From positions 124,001-188,000 of the forward strand of contig NZ_SZPR01000019.1 in the NCBI RefSeq assembly GCF_005280195.1: a stretch of DNA of 64,000 nt, in the 5' to 3' direction. The translations under genes and the position numbers were made by a program. Positions within the stretch are counted from its first letter, which is position 1. Every line of letters begins with the position of its first letter. This document shows, one piece after another, positions 8,892-16,482 of the stretch. The DNA comes from Streptomyces galbus (GTDB taxonomy: Bacteria > Actinomycetota > Actinomycetes > Streptomycetales > Streptomycetaceae). The notes under the pieces are model-generated. The model worked only from the letters and a program-made list of their open reading frames with translations. It had not been told where the DNA came from and did no database searches.

Positions 8892-9836
8892 TCACGCCAC
8901 CTTGCGGGTGGTGTACTCGGCGATCTCGGTCATCGGCGGGCGCTCCTCCGTGTCCACCGAATAGGTGCGGGGCTCGAAGCCGGACTCGCCCCGTTCGAAC
9001 TGGGTGAGGGCCGGGCGGATCAGGTGGCCGCGGGCCAGGCGGAGCTGGGCGGTGCGGTAGATCGCCGCGGCCATCCGGCCGAGGGCCTGGCCGTCCTGGT
9101 GGCGGTGCTTGCGCACCCCGAGGTCGACCTGGGCCAGGGCGTCCAGGCCCACCAGGTGCAGCGCGTCCACCAGCATGCCTAGCTCCACGCCGTAGCCGAC
9201 GGGGAACGGAAGCTGCTCCAGCAGGGAGCGGCGGGCCGCGTACTCGCCGCCGAGCGGCTGCACGAAGCCGGCGAGCTGCGGCCAGTGCATGTTCAGCAGC
9301 GGGCGGGCCATCAGCTCCGTCACCCGGCCGCCCTGGCCGGCCGTGCCGCCGAGGGGGCGGTCGTACATGCCCTTGACCAGGTCGACGTCCGGCTCGGTGA
9401 GCAGCGGGCCGACGAGGCCGGTGACGAAGTCGGAGGTGAACTCCCTGAGGTCGGCGTCGATGAAGCAGACGATGTCCCCGCCGGTCACCAGCAGGGAGCG
9501 CCACAGCACCTCGCCCTTGCCGGGCACGGCGGGTATGCGCGGCAGGATGGTGTCGCGGTGGACGACCCGGGCGCCCGCGGCGGCGGCCACCTCGGAGGTG
9601 CGGTCGGTGGACCCCGAGTCCACGACCACGATCTCGTCGACGAGCGGCGCCTGCTGCACGAGGTCGTGCCGGATGACGGCGACGATCTCGCCGACGGTCT
9701 CCTCCTCGTTCAGCGCGGGCAGGACGACGGACACGGTCAGCCCCGCGGCGCGCTTGGCCGCCAGGACCCGGTGGAGGGGGCGGTCGGCCACGGACCAGGA
9801 CCGGGTGGCCAGCCAGCGTTCGACTTCTTCCAGCAC
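8892..9836 (-). CDS. gpgS: Glucosyl-3-phosphoglycerate synthase (GT81)
   Basis: A 314-residue GT-A glycosyltransferase that transfers glucose from UDP-glucose to 3-phosphoglycerate, the first step to glucosylglycerate and, in mycobacteria, methylglucose lipopolysaccharide. Motifs are VSVVLPALNEEETV, VDSGSTDRT, PGKGEVLWRSL, the metal site FIDADLREF, GMYDRPLGG, and acceptor-loop VRKHRHQ. GTG 9836 starts MLEEVERWLATRSW, which fits mycobacterial GpgS. The gene lies 88 bases upstream of otsA on the same strand, and its 5' side faces the SAM riboswitch region divergently. Confidence 0.9.
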   Translation of the reverse strand: MLEEVERWLATRSWSVADRPLHRVLAAKRAAGLTVSVVLPALNEEETVGEIVAVIRHDLVQQAPLVDEIVVVDSGSTDRTSEVAAAAGARVVHRDTILPRIPAVPGKGEVLWRSLLVTGGDIVCFIDADLREFTSDFVTGLVGPLLTEPDVDLVKGMYDRPLGGTAGQGGRVTELMARPLLNMHWPQLAGFVQPLGGEYAARRSLLEQLPFPVGYGVELGMLVDALHLVGLDALAQVDLGVRKHRHQDGQALGRMAAAIYRTAQLRLARGHLIRPALTQFERGESGFEPRTYSVDTEERPPMTEIAEYTTRKVA

Positions 9837-9968
9837 GGTCAGCGGCTCCTCACGGTTGTCTCGCGGTTCGGACGACTATCTCAACTGTCCTGGTCGTCGG
9901 TTACAGTCTTGGACAACGCTGGTGACCATCGCATGTCGGGGTCGGCCGGCGTCCACAACCACATACAG

Positions 9969-10110
9969 CTCATCCAGAGGGGCAGAGGGACACGGCCCGA
10001 TGAAGCCCCGGCAACCCTCCAGTCGGTTCTCCTGACCTGTGCAGCGAGGCTCCCGGCTAGGGAAGGTGCCAAATCCGTCTCACGGCGAGATGCGTCGTGA
10101 GGAAGATGAG
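9969..10110 (+). promoter_or_regulatory. SAM-I (S-box) riboswitch
   Basis: The P1 stem pairs CTCATC (9969-9974) with GATGAG (10105-10110). Between them are the conserved S-box blocks AGAGGGGCAGAGGGA, GATGAAGCCCCGGCAACC and GGTGCCAAATCC, then GGAAGATGAG. The likely ribosome sites GAGGAG (10108-10113) and AAAGGG (10114-10119) overlap or abut the 3' side of P1, and no terminator with a T run lies before the ATG, so control is probably translational: SAM binding stabilises P1 and hides the ribosome site. It leads the thrC-like/sulfur-carrier operon. Confidence 0.93.
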
Positions 10111-10130
10111 GAGAAAGGGCCTCGCCTCAC

Positions 10131-11417
10131 ATGGCTGCGCAGACTGTTGAAAGCACGACCGACTCCACCGTCGACCTCGGCCCCGCCGCCGCCCTGAGCT
10201 GCCGCGAGTGCGGCCACCGCGTGCCGCTCGGGCCGGTCTTCGCGTGCGAGGAGTGTTTCGGTCCGCTGGAGATCGCCTACGACTTCTCCGCCCACGACAC
10301 CGAGGAACTGCGCAAGCGGATCGAGTCGGGCCCGGCGAACATCTGGCGCTACGCCCCGCTGCTGCCCGTCCCCGCGGACGTGGCCGACAAGCCGAACATC
10401 AACCCCGGCTGGACCAAGCTCGTCCAGGCCGACAACCTGGCCCGCGAGCTGGGCGTCGAGCCCGGCAGGCTGTTCGTCAAGGACGACTCCGGCAACCCGA
10501 CGCACTCCTTCAAGGACCGCGTCGTCGCCCAGGCCCTGGAGGCCGCCCGCGCCTTCGGCTTCACCACGCTGTCCTGCTCCTCGACGGGCAACCTGGCCGG
10601 CGCGGTGGGCGCCGCCGCCGCCCGCGCCGGCTTCCGCAGCTGCGTGTTCATCCCGCACGACCTGGAGCAGGGCAAGGTCGTCATGGCCGCGGTCTACGGC
10701 GGCGAGCTGGTCGGCATCGAGGGCAACTACGACGACGTGAACCGCTTCTGCTCCGAGCTGATCGGCGACCCGGCGGGCGAGGGCTGGGGCTTCGTCAACG
10801 TCAACCTGCGGCCGTACTACGCCGAGGGCTCCAAGACGCTGGCGTACGAGATCTGCGAGCAGCTCGGCTGGCGGCTGCCGGACCAGATCGTCGTGCCGAT
10901 CGCCTCCGGCTCCCAGCTCACCAAGATCGACAAGGGGCTGCGGGAACTGGTCGAGCTGGGCCTCGTCGAGGACCGGCCGTACAAGATCTTCGGCGCCCAG
11001 GCCGAGGGCTGCTCCCCGGTGTCGGCCGCCTTCAAGGCCGGTCACGACGTGGTCCGCCCGCAGAAGCCGAACACCATCGCCAAGTCGCTGGCCATCGGCA
11101 ACCCGGCCGACGGGCCCTACGTCCTGGACATCGCCCGGCGCACCGGCGGTGCCGTGGAGGACGTCACGGACGAGGAAGTCGTCGACGCGATCAAGCTGCT
11201 GGCCCGCACCGAGGGCATCTTCGCCGAGACGGCGGGCGGGGTGACGGTGGGCGTGACGCGCAAGCTGATCGGCGCCGGGGTGCTCGACCCGTCGCTGACC
11301 ACGGTCGTCCTCAACACCGGCGACGGCCTGAAGACCCTGGACGCGGTGGCCGGCACCGGCCTGACCGCCACCATCCGCCCGACCCTGGACTCCTTCCGAG
11401 AGGCTGGCCTCGCATGA
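10131..11417 (+). CDS. Threonine-synthase-like PLP enzyme, probable O-phosphohomoserine-dependent homocysteine synthase
   Basis: A 428-residue fold-type II PLP enzyme annotated by family as threonine synthase. The N-terminus has a four-cysteine zinc-ribbon-like segment (CRECG...CEEC, residues about 24-42), then HSFKDR with Schiff-base Lys128, SCSSTGNLAGAVGA for phosphate and cofactor, and the C-terminal NTGDGLKT. Threonine synthase uses O-phosphohomoserine. Here the gene sits under a SAM riboswitch and overlaps (ATGA) a sulfur carrier protein gene, so I infer that it adds thiocarboxylate sulfur to O-phosphohomoserine to make homocysteine, by analogy with CysM/CysO. Streptomycetes normally have a separate hom-thrC-thrB cluster for threonine. 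Confidence 0.8.
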   Translation: MAAQTVESTTDSTVDLGPAAALSCRECGHRVPLGPVFACEECFGPLEIAYDFSAHDTEELRKRIESGPANIWRYAPLLPVPADVADKPNINPGWTKLVQADNLARELGVEPGRLFVKDDSGNPTHSFKDRVVAQALEAARAFGFTTLSCSSTGNLAGAVGAAAARAGFRSCVFIPHDLEQGKVVMAAVYGGELVGIEGNYDDVNRFCSELIGDPAGEGWGFVNVNLRPYYAEGSKTLAYEICEQLGWRLPDQIVVPIASGSQLTKIDKGLRELVELGLVEDRPYKIFGAQAEGCSPVSAAFKAGHDVVRPQKPNTIAKSLAIGNPADGPYVLDIARRTGGAVEDVTDEEVVDAIKLLARTEGIFAETAGGVTVGVTRKLIGAGVLDPSLTTVVLNTGDGLKTLDAVAGTGLTATIRPTLDSFREAGLA

Positions 11418-11692
11418 GCGTGACCGTCCGCATCCCCACCATCCTGCGCACCTACACCGGCGGCCGGGCCGAGGTCGCCGCCGAGGGCGCGACCCTCGCC
11501 GAGGTCATCGAGGACCTGGAGAAGCACCACACCGGCATCGCCGCCCGCGTCCTCGACGACCAGGGCAAGCTGCGCCGGTTCGTGAACGTCTACGTCGACG
11601 ACGACGACGTGCGCTTCGAGCAGGGCCTGCAGACGGCGACCCCGGACGGCGCCGGCATCTCCATCATCCCGGCCGTCGCCGGCGGTCAATAA
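11414..11692 (+). CDS. MoaD/ThiS-like sulfur carrier protein with C-terminal GGQ
   Basis: A 92-residue beta-grasp protein. It shows the family pattern RIPTILRTYTGG, LAEVIEDLE, FVNVYVDDDDVRF and the end ISIIPAVAGGQ. The functional terminus of these carriers is Gly-Gly, activated to a thiocarboxylate. The extra Gln here means a protease (JAMM/Mec type) must trim it first, as for QbsE and the Wolinella HcyS system. ATG 11414 overlaps the stop of the PLP enzyme as ATGA, so the two are made together. It is too short and too acidic to be a MoaD-MoaE fusion. A dedicated activating E1-like enzyme is not in this window. Confidence 0.88.
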   Translation: MSVTVRIPTILRTYTGGRAEVAAEGATLAEVIEDLEKHHTGIAARVLDDQGKLRRFVNVYVDDDDVRFEQGLQTATPDGAGISIIPAVAGGQ

Positions 11693-11724
11693 CCCTCGGT
11701 AATAGCGATTACCGCGCGTTCATC

Positions 11725-11763
11725 GAATTGCCCCCACCGTGAGAGAAGCGGAGGGGGCAATTC
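11725..11763 (+). terminator. Terminator hairpin of the thrC-like/sulfur carrier operon
   Basis: A perfect 11-bp inverted repeat: GAATTGCCCCC (11725-11735) and GGGGGCAATTC (11753-11763), with a 17-nt loop. It starts 32 bases after the sulfur carrier stop. Confidence 0.8.
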
Positions 11764-12067
11764 CATGTGGTTGAGCGCGGTAGAGTTGGGGAACCCGCCC
11801 CGGATCCAGGAATCGGCGGGCCTTGTTTCCTGCCGCGTGCCCGATGAGAAGTAGCCAAACTGTGTGCTGCCGCCGCGGCTTATGTTCCTTTTATGGGGCC
11901 CGACTTGCCCTGAATTCGGACGAATTCTGACCACATTCCGGATCGTCGGCGTCCAGAATTCTCGTCCGATTGACCTGTTGCAGACGGCAGTTGGACAGAT
12001 ACATTCAGCCGCGGTCGACGCGTTCCGGCGCACGCCCCCAACCAGTCTGGGGGGTGAGGTCTGACCC
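11764..12067. other. Intergenic stretch upstream of csp
   Basis: No gene is convincing here, and the stretch is less GC-rich than its surroundings. A TTGACC at 11970-11975 could be a -35 for csp, but no good -10 follows at 16-18 bp (ACAGAT at 11995-12000 is 19 bp away). The csp transcript therefore probably has a leader of 100 nt or more, as is usual for cold-shock genes. Confidence 0.4.
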
Positions 12068-12086
12068 GGATCCGCGAAGTGCGGAT
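12068..12086 (+). promoter_or_regulatory. Hairpin in the csp 5' leader
   Basis: GATCCGC (12068-12074) pairs with GCGGATC (12080-12086) around a five-base loop, 32 bases before the start codon. It could tune translation with temperature; function is unknown. Confidence 0.5.
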
Positions 12087-12118
12087 CTGTGCAAGGGCCA
12101 GTAATAGGGGAGTTAGGC

Positions 12119-12322
12119 ATGGCTCAGGGCACCGTCAAGTGGTTCAACGCGGAGAAGGGGTACGGCTTCATCGCGGTCGACGGTGGTGCGGACGTCTTCG
12201 TCCACTACAGCGCCATTCAGATGGACGGCTACCGCACCCTTGAAGAAGGCCAGCGGGTCGAGTTCGAGATCTCGCAGGGTCAGAAGGGCCCGCAGGCCGA
12301 CATGGTTCGTGTCACCGCCTGA
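12119..12322 (+). CDS. Cold-shock protein, CspA family (67 residues)
   Basis: A complete 67-residue cold-shock domain. It has RNP1 KGYGFIAV and RNP2 DVFVHYSAI, and starts MAQGTVKWFNAEKGYG as in the SCP2/CspA proteins of Streptomyces. GGGGAG lies six bases before the ATG. It binds single-stranded RNA or DNA and melts secondary structure. It precedes groEL2 but is separated from it by a strong terminator, so the two stress genes are independent units. Confidence 0.95.
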   Translation: MAQGTVKWFNAEKGYGFIAVDGGADVFVHYSAIQMDGYRTLEEGQRVEFEISQGQKGPQADMVRVTA

Positions 12323-12359
12323 ACGTTCACCGCCTGAACGTTCTTCCGCAGTCACTCAC

Positions 12360-12396
12360 CGAGGGGTCCGCGCCCGCCCAGGGCGCGGGCCCCTCG
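12360..12396 (+). terminator. csp terminator
   Basis: Stem of 16 bp: arm 12360-12375 and arm 12381-12396 pair fully (one G-T), with loop GCCCA. It follows the csp stop by about 38 bases. Confidence 0.85.
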
Positions 12397-12521
12397 TCCG
12401 TGTGCGCGGGGCGCCCGTCCGTTCGCCCCCGGCTGAGTCGTGGCTCGGTCCCCGAGAGCCGCTTGCGCCCGCCCGTCGCCCGGCCACCACCCCTGGAGGA
12501 GCACTCGCTCCGCGAGCGCGT
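12397..12521. other. Spacer between csp terminator and groEL2 control region
   Basis: Nothing is recognised apart from a small palindrome, CGCTCCGCGAGCG, near 12506-12518. No open frame shows coding features. Confidence 0.4.
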
Positions 12522-12548
12522 CTTGCACTCTCCTAGTCCGAGTGCTAA
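12522..12548. promoter_or_regulatory. CIRCE element 1 (HrcA operator) over the groEL2 promoter
   Basis: CTTGCACTC, nine bases, then GAGTGCTAA. The right arm is perfect and the left arm matches 7 of 9 against TTAGCACTC-N9-GAGTGCTAA. TTGCAC (12523-12528) and TAATCA (12546-12551), 17 bp apart, look like the promoter, so HrcA bound here would cover it. Confidence 0.85.
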
Positions 12549-12557
12549 TCATTGGCG

Positions 12558-12584
12558 TTAGCACTCTGAAGGTGAGAGTGACAG
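12558..12584. promoter_or_regulatory. CIRCE element 2, right arm degenerate
   Basis: TTAGCACTC is perfect, followed by nine bases and GAGTGACAG, which keeps only the first five bases of the right arm. The inner arms of elements 1 and 2 also face each other (GAGTGCTAA-N9-TTAGCACTC), so the two sites are packed back to back. Confidence 0.75.
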
Positions 12585-12711
12585 CGAAGGACCGGGTCGG
12601 TGAGGCCCGCGGGCCGGGTGGGGCAAGGAACCACCGGGCCGGCGAGCCGTCCGTCGCGGGCGCGGGCGCGGTCCGAAGGAATCACCCCCAGTCCTGGAGG
12701 GACCACTTCAC

Positions 12712-14334
12712 ATGGCCAAGATCATCGCGTTCGACGAGGAGGCGCGGCGCGGCCTCGAGCGCGGCATGAACCAGCTCGCGGACGCCGTCAAGGTCACCCT
12801 CGGCCCCAAGGGCCGCAACGTCGTCCTCGAGAAGAAGTGGGGCGCCCCCACGATCACCAACGACGGTGTCTCCATCGCCAAGGAGATCGAGCTCGAGGAC
12901 CCGTACGAGAAGATCGGTGCCGAGCTCGTCAAGGAAGTGGCGAAGAAGACGGACGACGTGGCCGGTGACGGCACGACGACCGCCACCGTCCTGGCCCAGG
13001 CACTGGTCAAGGAAGGCCTGCGCAACGTCGCCGCCGGCGCCAACCCGATGGCCCTCAAGCGCGGTATCGAGAAGGCCGTCGAGGCCGTCTCCGCCGCCCT
13101 GCTGGAGCAGGCGAAGGACGTCGAGACCAAGGAGCAGATCGCCTCCACGGCCTCCATCTCCGCCGCCGACACCCAGATCGGCGAGCTCATCGCCGAGGCC
13201 ATGGACAAGGTCGGCAAGGAAGGCGTCATCACCGTCGAGGAGTCGCAGACCTTCGGTCTGGAGCTCGAGCTCACCGAGGGCATGCGCTTCGACAAGGGCT
13301 ACATCTCCGCCTACTTCGCGACCGACATGGAGCGTATGGAGGCCGTCCTCGACGACCCGTACATCCTGATCGCGAACTCCAAGATCTCCAGCGTCAAGGA
13401 CCTGCTCCCGCTCCTGGAGAAGGTCATGCAGTCGGGCAAGCCGCTGCTGATCATCGCCGAGGACGTCGAGGGCGAGGCCCTGTCGACCCTGGTCGTCAAC
13501 AAGATCCGCGGCACCTTCAAGTCCGTCGCGGTCAAGGCCCCGGGCTTCGGCGACCGCCGCAAGGCGATGCTGAACGACATCGCCATCCTCACCGGCGGCG
13601 AGGTCATCTCCGAGGAGGTCGGTCTCAAGCTCGAGAACACGACCCTGGACCTGCTGGGCAAGGCCCGCAAGGTCGTCATCACCAAGGACGAGACCACGAT
13701 CGTCGACGGCGCCGGCTCCTCGGAGCAGGTCGCGGGCCGCGTGAACCAGATCCGCGCCGAGATCGAGAACAGCGACTCGGACTACGACCGCGAAAAGCTG
13801 CAGGAGCGCCTGGCGAAGCTCGCCGGCGGTGTCGCGGTCATCAAGGCCGGTGCCGCCACCGAGGTGGAGCTCAAGGAGCGCAAGCACCGCATCGAGGACG
13901 CCGTGCGCAACGCCAAGGCGGCCGTCGAGGAGGGCATCGTCGCCGGTGGTGGCGTGGCCCTGCTCCAGGCCTCCCAGGTGTTCGAGAAGCTGGAGCTCGA
14001 CGGCGACGAGGCGACGGGCGCCCAGGCCGTCAAGCTCGCGCTGGAGGCCCCGCTGAAGCAGATCGCCGTGAACGCCGGCCTCGAGGGCGGCGTCGTGGTG
14101 GAGAAGGTCCGCAACCTCACCCCGGGTCACGGCCTGAACGCCGCGACCGGCGAGTACGTCGACCTGGTCGCCGAGGGCATCATCGACCCGGCCAAGGTGA
14201 CCCGCTCCGCGCTGCAGAACGCGGCCTCCATCGCCGCGCTGTTCCTCACCACCGAGGCCGTCATCGCCGACAAGCCGGAGAAGGCCGCTGCCCCGGCCGG
14301 CGGCGGCATGCCGGGCGGTGACATGGACTTCTGA
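12712..14334 (+). CDS. groEL2: 60 kDa chaperonin GroEL2
   Basis: A 540-residue group I chaperonin. Landmarks are TLGPKGRNVVLEKKWG, the ATP-binding VAGDGTTTATVLAQ, SISAADTQIGELIAEAMDKVG, AVKAPGFGDRRKAML and GIVAGGGVALL. The tail GGGMPGGDMDF is the Gly/Met type of the essential housekeeping GroEL2 and not the His-rich tail of GroEL1. No groES is next to it; in Streptomyces groES is with groEL1 elsewhere. CTGGAGGGA precedes ATG 12712. Two CIRCE elements place it under HrcA heat-shock control. It ends at a strong terminator. Confidence 0.97.
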   Translation: MAKIIAFDEEARRGLERGMNQLADAVKVTLGPKGRNVVLEKKWGAPTITNDGVSIAKEIELEDPYEKIGAELVKEVAKKTDDVAGDGTTTATVLAQALVKEGLRNVAAGANPMALKRGIEKAVEAVSAALLEQAKDVETKEQIASTASISAADTQIGELIAEAMDKVGKEGVITVEESQTFGLELELTEGMRFDKGYISAYFATDMERMEAVLDDPYILIANSKISSVKDLLPLLEKVMQSGKPLLIIAEDVEGEALSTLVVNKIRGTFKSVAVKAPGFGDRRKAMLNDIAILTGGEVISEEVGLKLENTTLDLLGKARKVVITKDETTIVDGAGSSEQVAGRVNQIRAEIENSDSDYDREKLQERLAKLAGGVAVIKAGAATEVELKERKHRIEDAVRNAKAAVEEGIVAGGGVALLQASQVFEKLELDGDEATGAQAVKLALEAPLKQIAVNAGLEGGVVVEKVRNLTPGHGLNAATGEYVDLVAEGIIDPAKVTRSALQNAASIAALFLTTEAVIADKPEKAAAPAGGGMPGGDMDF

Positions 14335-14364
14335 TCGACCCCGGTCGATCAACCGTCCTGCGGA

Positions 14365-14407
14365 CCGAGGGCGGCACACCCCGTACGACGGGGGGTGCCG
14401 CCCTCGG
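14365..14407 (+). terminator. groEL2 terminator
   Basis: An 18-bp stem with one mismatch: arms 14365-14382 and 14390-14407 (CCGAGGGCGGCAC... / ...GTGCCGCCCTCGG). It lies 30 bases after the stop; a shorter hairpin GATCGACC/GGTCGATC at 14333-14350 comes just before. Confidence 0.85.
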
Positions 14408-14529
14408 GCGTTCCCCGGGGCCGGGACCGGACGTCCGGGTGGGCTGAATCACAGCCATCGGGCAGCGGGCGCGGAATGAGCGGGCGCGTGGCGCGGGTTG
14501 ACGTTGACGTGCCATGCATGCGTGTGCAC

Positions 14530-14543
14530 ATACCGTCCGGTAT
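14530..14543. promoter_or_regulatory. TetR-type palindromic operator upstream of the ene-reductase
   Basis: ATACCGTCCGGTAT is a perfect 6-2-6 palindrome of the kind bound by TetR-family repressors. TTGACG at 14504-14509 is a good -35, and the -10 (near 14527-14533) would overlap the palindrome. No TetR gene lies in the window, so the repressor is encoded elsewhere. Confidence 0.7.
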
Positions 14544-14562
14544 ATCCCGAAGGAGCCCCCAC

Positions 14563-15714
14563 GTGACCGCGACCACCGCAGAGTCCACCGAGCCCACTCC
14601 CGGGTCGTCCGCCTCCCGCGCGGCGCAGATCCTCGCCCGGCCGGTCTCGATCAACGGCCTGACCGTGCCGAACCGCATCGCGATGGCGCCGATGACCCGC
14701 ATGTTCTCGCCGGGCGGCGTCCCGGGCGAGGACGTGGCGTCGTACTACGCCCGCCGCGCCGCCGCCGGGGTCGGACTCATCGTCACCGAGGGCACCTACG
14801 TCGGCCACGAGTCGGCCGGCGAGAGCGACCGGGTGCCGCGGTTCCACGGCGAGGAGCAGCTCGCGGGCTGGGCGAAGGTCGCCGACGCGGTGCACGCGGC
14901 CGGCGGCACGATCTTCCCGCAGCTCTGGCACATCGGCATGGTGCGCAGGCCGGGGAAGCCGCCGTTCGAGCAGGCCCCCGCGGTCGGCCCGTCCGGCATC
15001 CGGCTGGACGGCACGCAGGACGGCAAGGCCATGACCCGCGGCGACCTGGACGACGTCATCGGCGCCTTCGCCCAGGCCGCCGCGGCCGCCGAGCGCATCG
15101 GGTTCGACGGGGTCGAGCTGCACGGCGCGCACGGCTACCTCATCGACCAGTTCCTGTGGGCCGGCACCAACCGCCGTACCGACGCCTACGGCGGTGACCC
15201 GGTCGCCCGGACGAAGTTCGCGGCCGAGATCGTCGCCGCGGTGCGCGCCTCCGTGTCGGCCGACTTCCCGGTCGTCCTGCGCTACTCGCAGTGGAAGTCG
15301 GACAACTACGACGCCCGGCTCGCCGAGACCCCCGAGGAGCTGGAGGCCGTCCTCGCCCCGCTCGCCGCGGCCGGTGTCGACGCCTTCCACGCCTCCACGC
15401 GCCGCTACTGGCTGCCCGAGTTCGACGGCTCGGACCTGAACCTGGCCGGCTGGACGAAGAAGCTGACCGGCCGGCCCACCATCACGGTCGGCTCGGTCGG
15501 CCTGGACGGCGACTTCATCCGCGGCTTCGCGGGCGAGGGCTCCCCGGTCAAGGGCCTGGACGACCTCCTCGACCGCCTGGAGCGCGAGGAGTTCGACCTG
15601 GTCGCCGTCGGCCGCGCGCTGCTCCAGGACCCCGAGTGGGCCGCGAAGGTGCTCGCCGGCCGCCTCGACGAGCTGAAGCCGTACGACGCGGCGGCGCTGA
15701 AGACCCTGAGCTGA
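14563..15714 (+). CDS. NADH:flavin oxidoreductase, Old Yellow Enzyme family
   Basis: A 383-residue FMN-dependent TIM-barrel ene-reductase. GTG 14563 follows AAGGAG by seven bases; the frame is open further upstream but lacks a ribosome site. Motifs are LTVPNRIAMAPMTRMFS, the EGTYVGHES segment, QLWHIGM, GFDGVELHGAHGYLIDQFLW and NRRTDAYGG, the usual OYE barrel signatures, and GRALLQDPEWAAKV near the end. These enzymes reduce activated C=C bonds and often detoxify electrophiles. The palindrome just upstream suggests induction by such a compound. It stands alone as a one-gene unit. Confidence 0.9.
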   Translation: MTATTAESTEPTPGSSASRAAQILARPVSINGLTVPNRIAMAPMTRMFSPGGVPGEDVASYYARRAAAGVGLIVTEGTYVGHESAGESDRVPRFHGEEQLAGWAKVADAVHAAGGTIFPQLWHIGMVRRPGKPPFEQAPAVGPSGIRLDGTQDGKAMTRGDLDDVIGAFAQAAAAAERIGFDGVELHGAHGYLIDQFLWAGTNRRTDAYGGDPVARTKFAAEIVAAVRASVSADFPVVLRYSQWKSDNYDARLAETPEELEAVLAPLAAAGVDAFHASTRRYWLPEFDGSDLNLAGWTKKLTGRPTITVGSVGLDGDFIRGFAGEGSPVKGLDDLLDRLEREEFDLVAVGRALLQDPEWAAKVLAGRLDELKPYDAAALKTLS

Positions 15715-15801
15715 CCCGGCTTCAGGACGCCGGGCGGACCGTCCGGCGTCCGCCGCCGGGACCTCGGGGGCGCTCTTGCGGACCGGTCCTACGCTGGACG
15801 C

Positions 15802-16458
15802 ATGGCCACCGATCCCTTACTCAGGCAAGGCCCCGACTCGACGGATCTGATCCTGCGCCGCGGCTCGCCGGCCGGGCCGGTCCGCATCGCGCTGGCGTCG
15901 GCGGGGCCGGCGCTGTTCGTTCCGCTCGCCCTGGTCGTGCCGACCGCGGTCGTCGCCTTCCTGATGACACTGGCCGAGGCGCGGGCGTCGACCGTGTTCG
16001 TGGTGGTGGCGGTGATCGCCGGGCTGGAGTACCTGCTCGGCTGGCCGGTGCTGGCCTTGTCCCGGGCCCGGGACATCCTGCGGGTGGAGTTCGCGCCGGC
16101 CGGGGTGCCCGCCTCCCTGCGGCTGGTCCGGACCGCCGGGCCGGACGACCGGCTGCCCGTCGACACCCTGCGCGAGGTGCGGCTGACGCACGAGGTGGTG
16201 GAGCCGTACGAGGGGGACCACAGGCCGGCCGTCTCCACGCTCGTGCTGGAACTCGCCCTGCGGGACGGCCCGGAGCGGATCGGCCCGCTCCCGTTCGGCG
16301 GTGACCCGCAGCGGCTCGCCGACGCGCTGGAGGGCCTGCTCGGTCCGGCCGGGGTGGTGGTGGAGCTGCGCACCGAGCGCAGCACCCGCTCTCGGCCGGT
16401 GCCCAACTCCGGGTGGACCTCCGGCGGTTCGGCCTCGGCCGGTTCGGCCGGCCTCTGA
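15802..16458 (+). CDS. Integral membrane protein of unknown function
   Basis: A 218-residue protein with two transmembrane helices (about residues 32-55 and 63-84) followed by a soluble domain of about 130 residues (LRLVRTAGPDD...HRPAVSTLVLELALRDG...IGPLPFGGDPQRLADALEGLL). A PH-like or small beta domain is possible, but no family is recognised. ATG 15802 is six bases after TACGCT, with no ribosome site, so it is probably leaderless. The Ser/Gly-rich C-terminus looks disordered. Confidence 0.7.
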   Translation: MATDPLLRQGPDSTDLILRRGSPAGPVRIALASAGPALFVPLALVVPTAVVAFLMTLAEARASTVFVVVAVIAGLEYLLGWPVLALSRARDILRVEFAPAGVPASLRLVRTAGPDDRLPVDTLREVRLTHEVVEPYEGDHRPAVSTLVLELALRDGPERIGPLPFGGDPQRLADALEGLLGPAGVVVELRTERSTRSRPVPNSGWTSGGSASAGSAGL

Positions 16459-16482
16459 CCCCCGGGCCGGCCGCGGCGGGTG

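Noticed and set aside
14395..14562. Longer start for the Old Yellow Enzyme
   Set aside because: This part includes the groEL2 terminator arm, the promoter and the operator, and GTG 14563 has AAGGAG.
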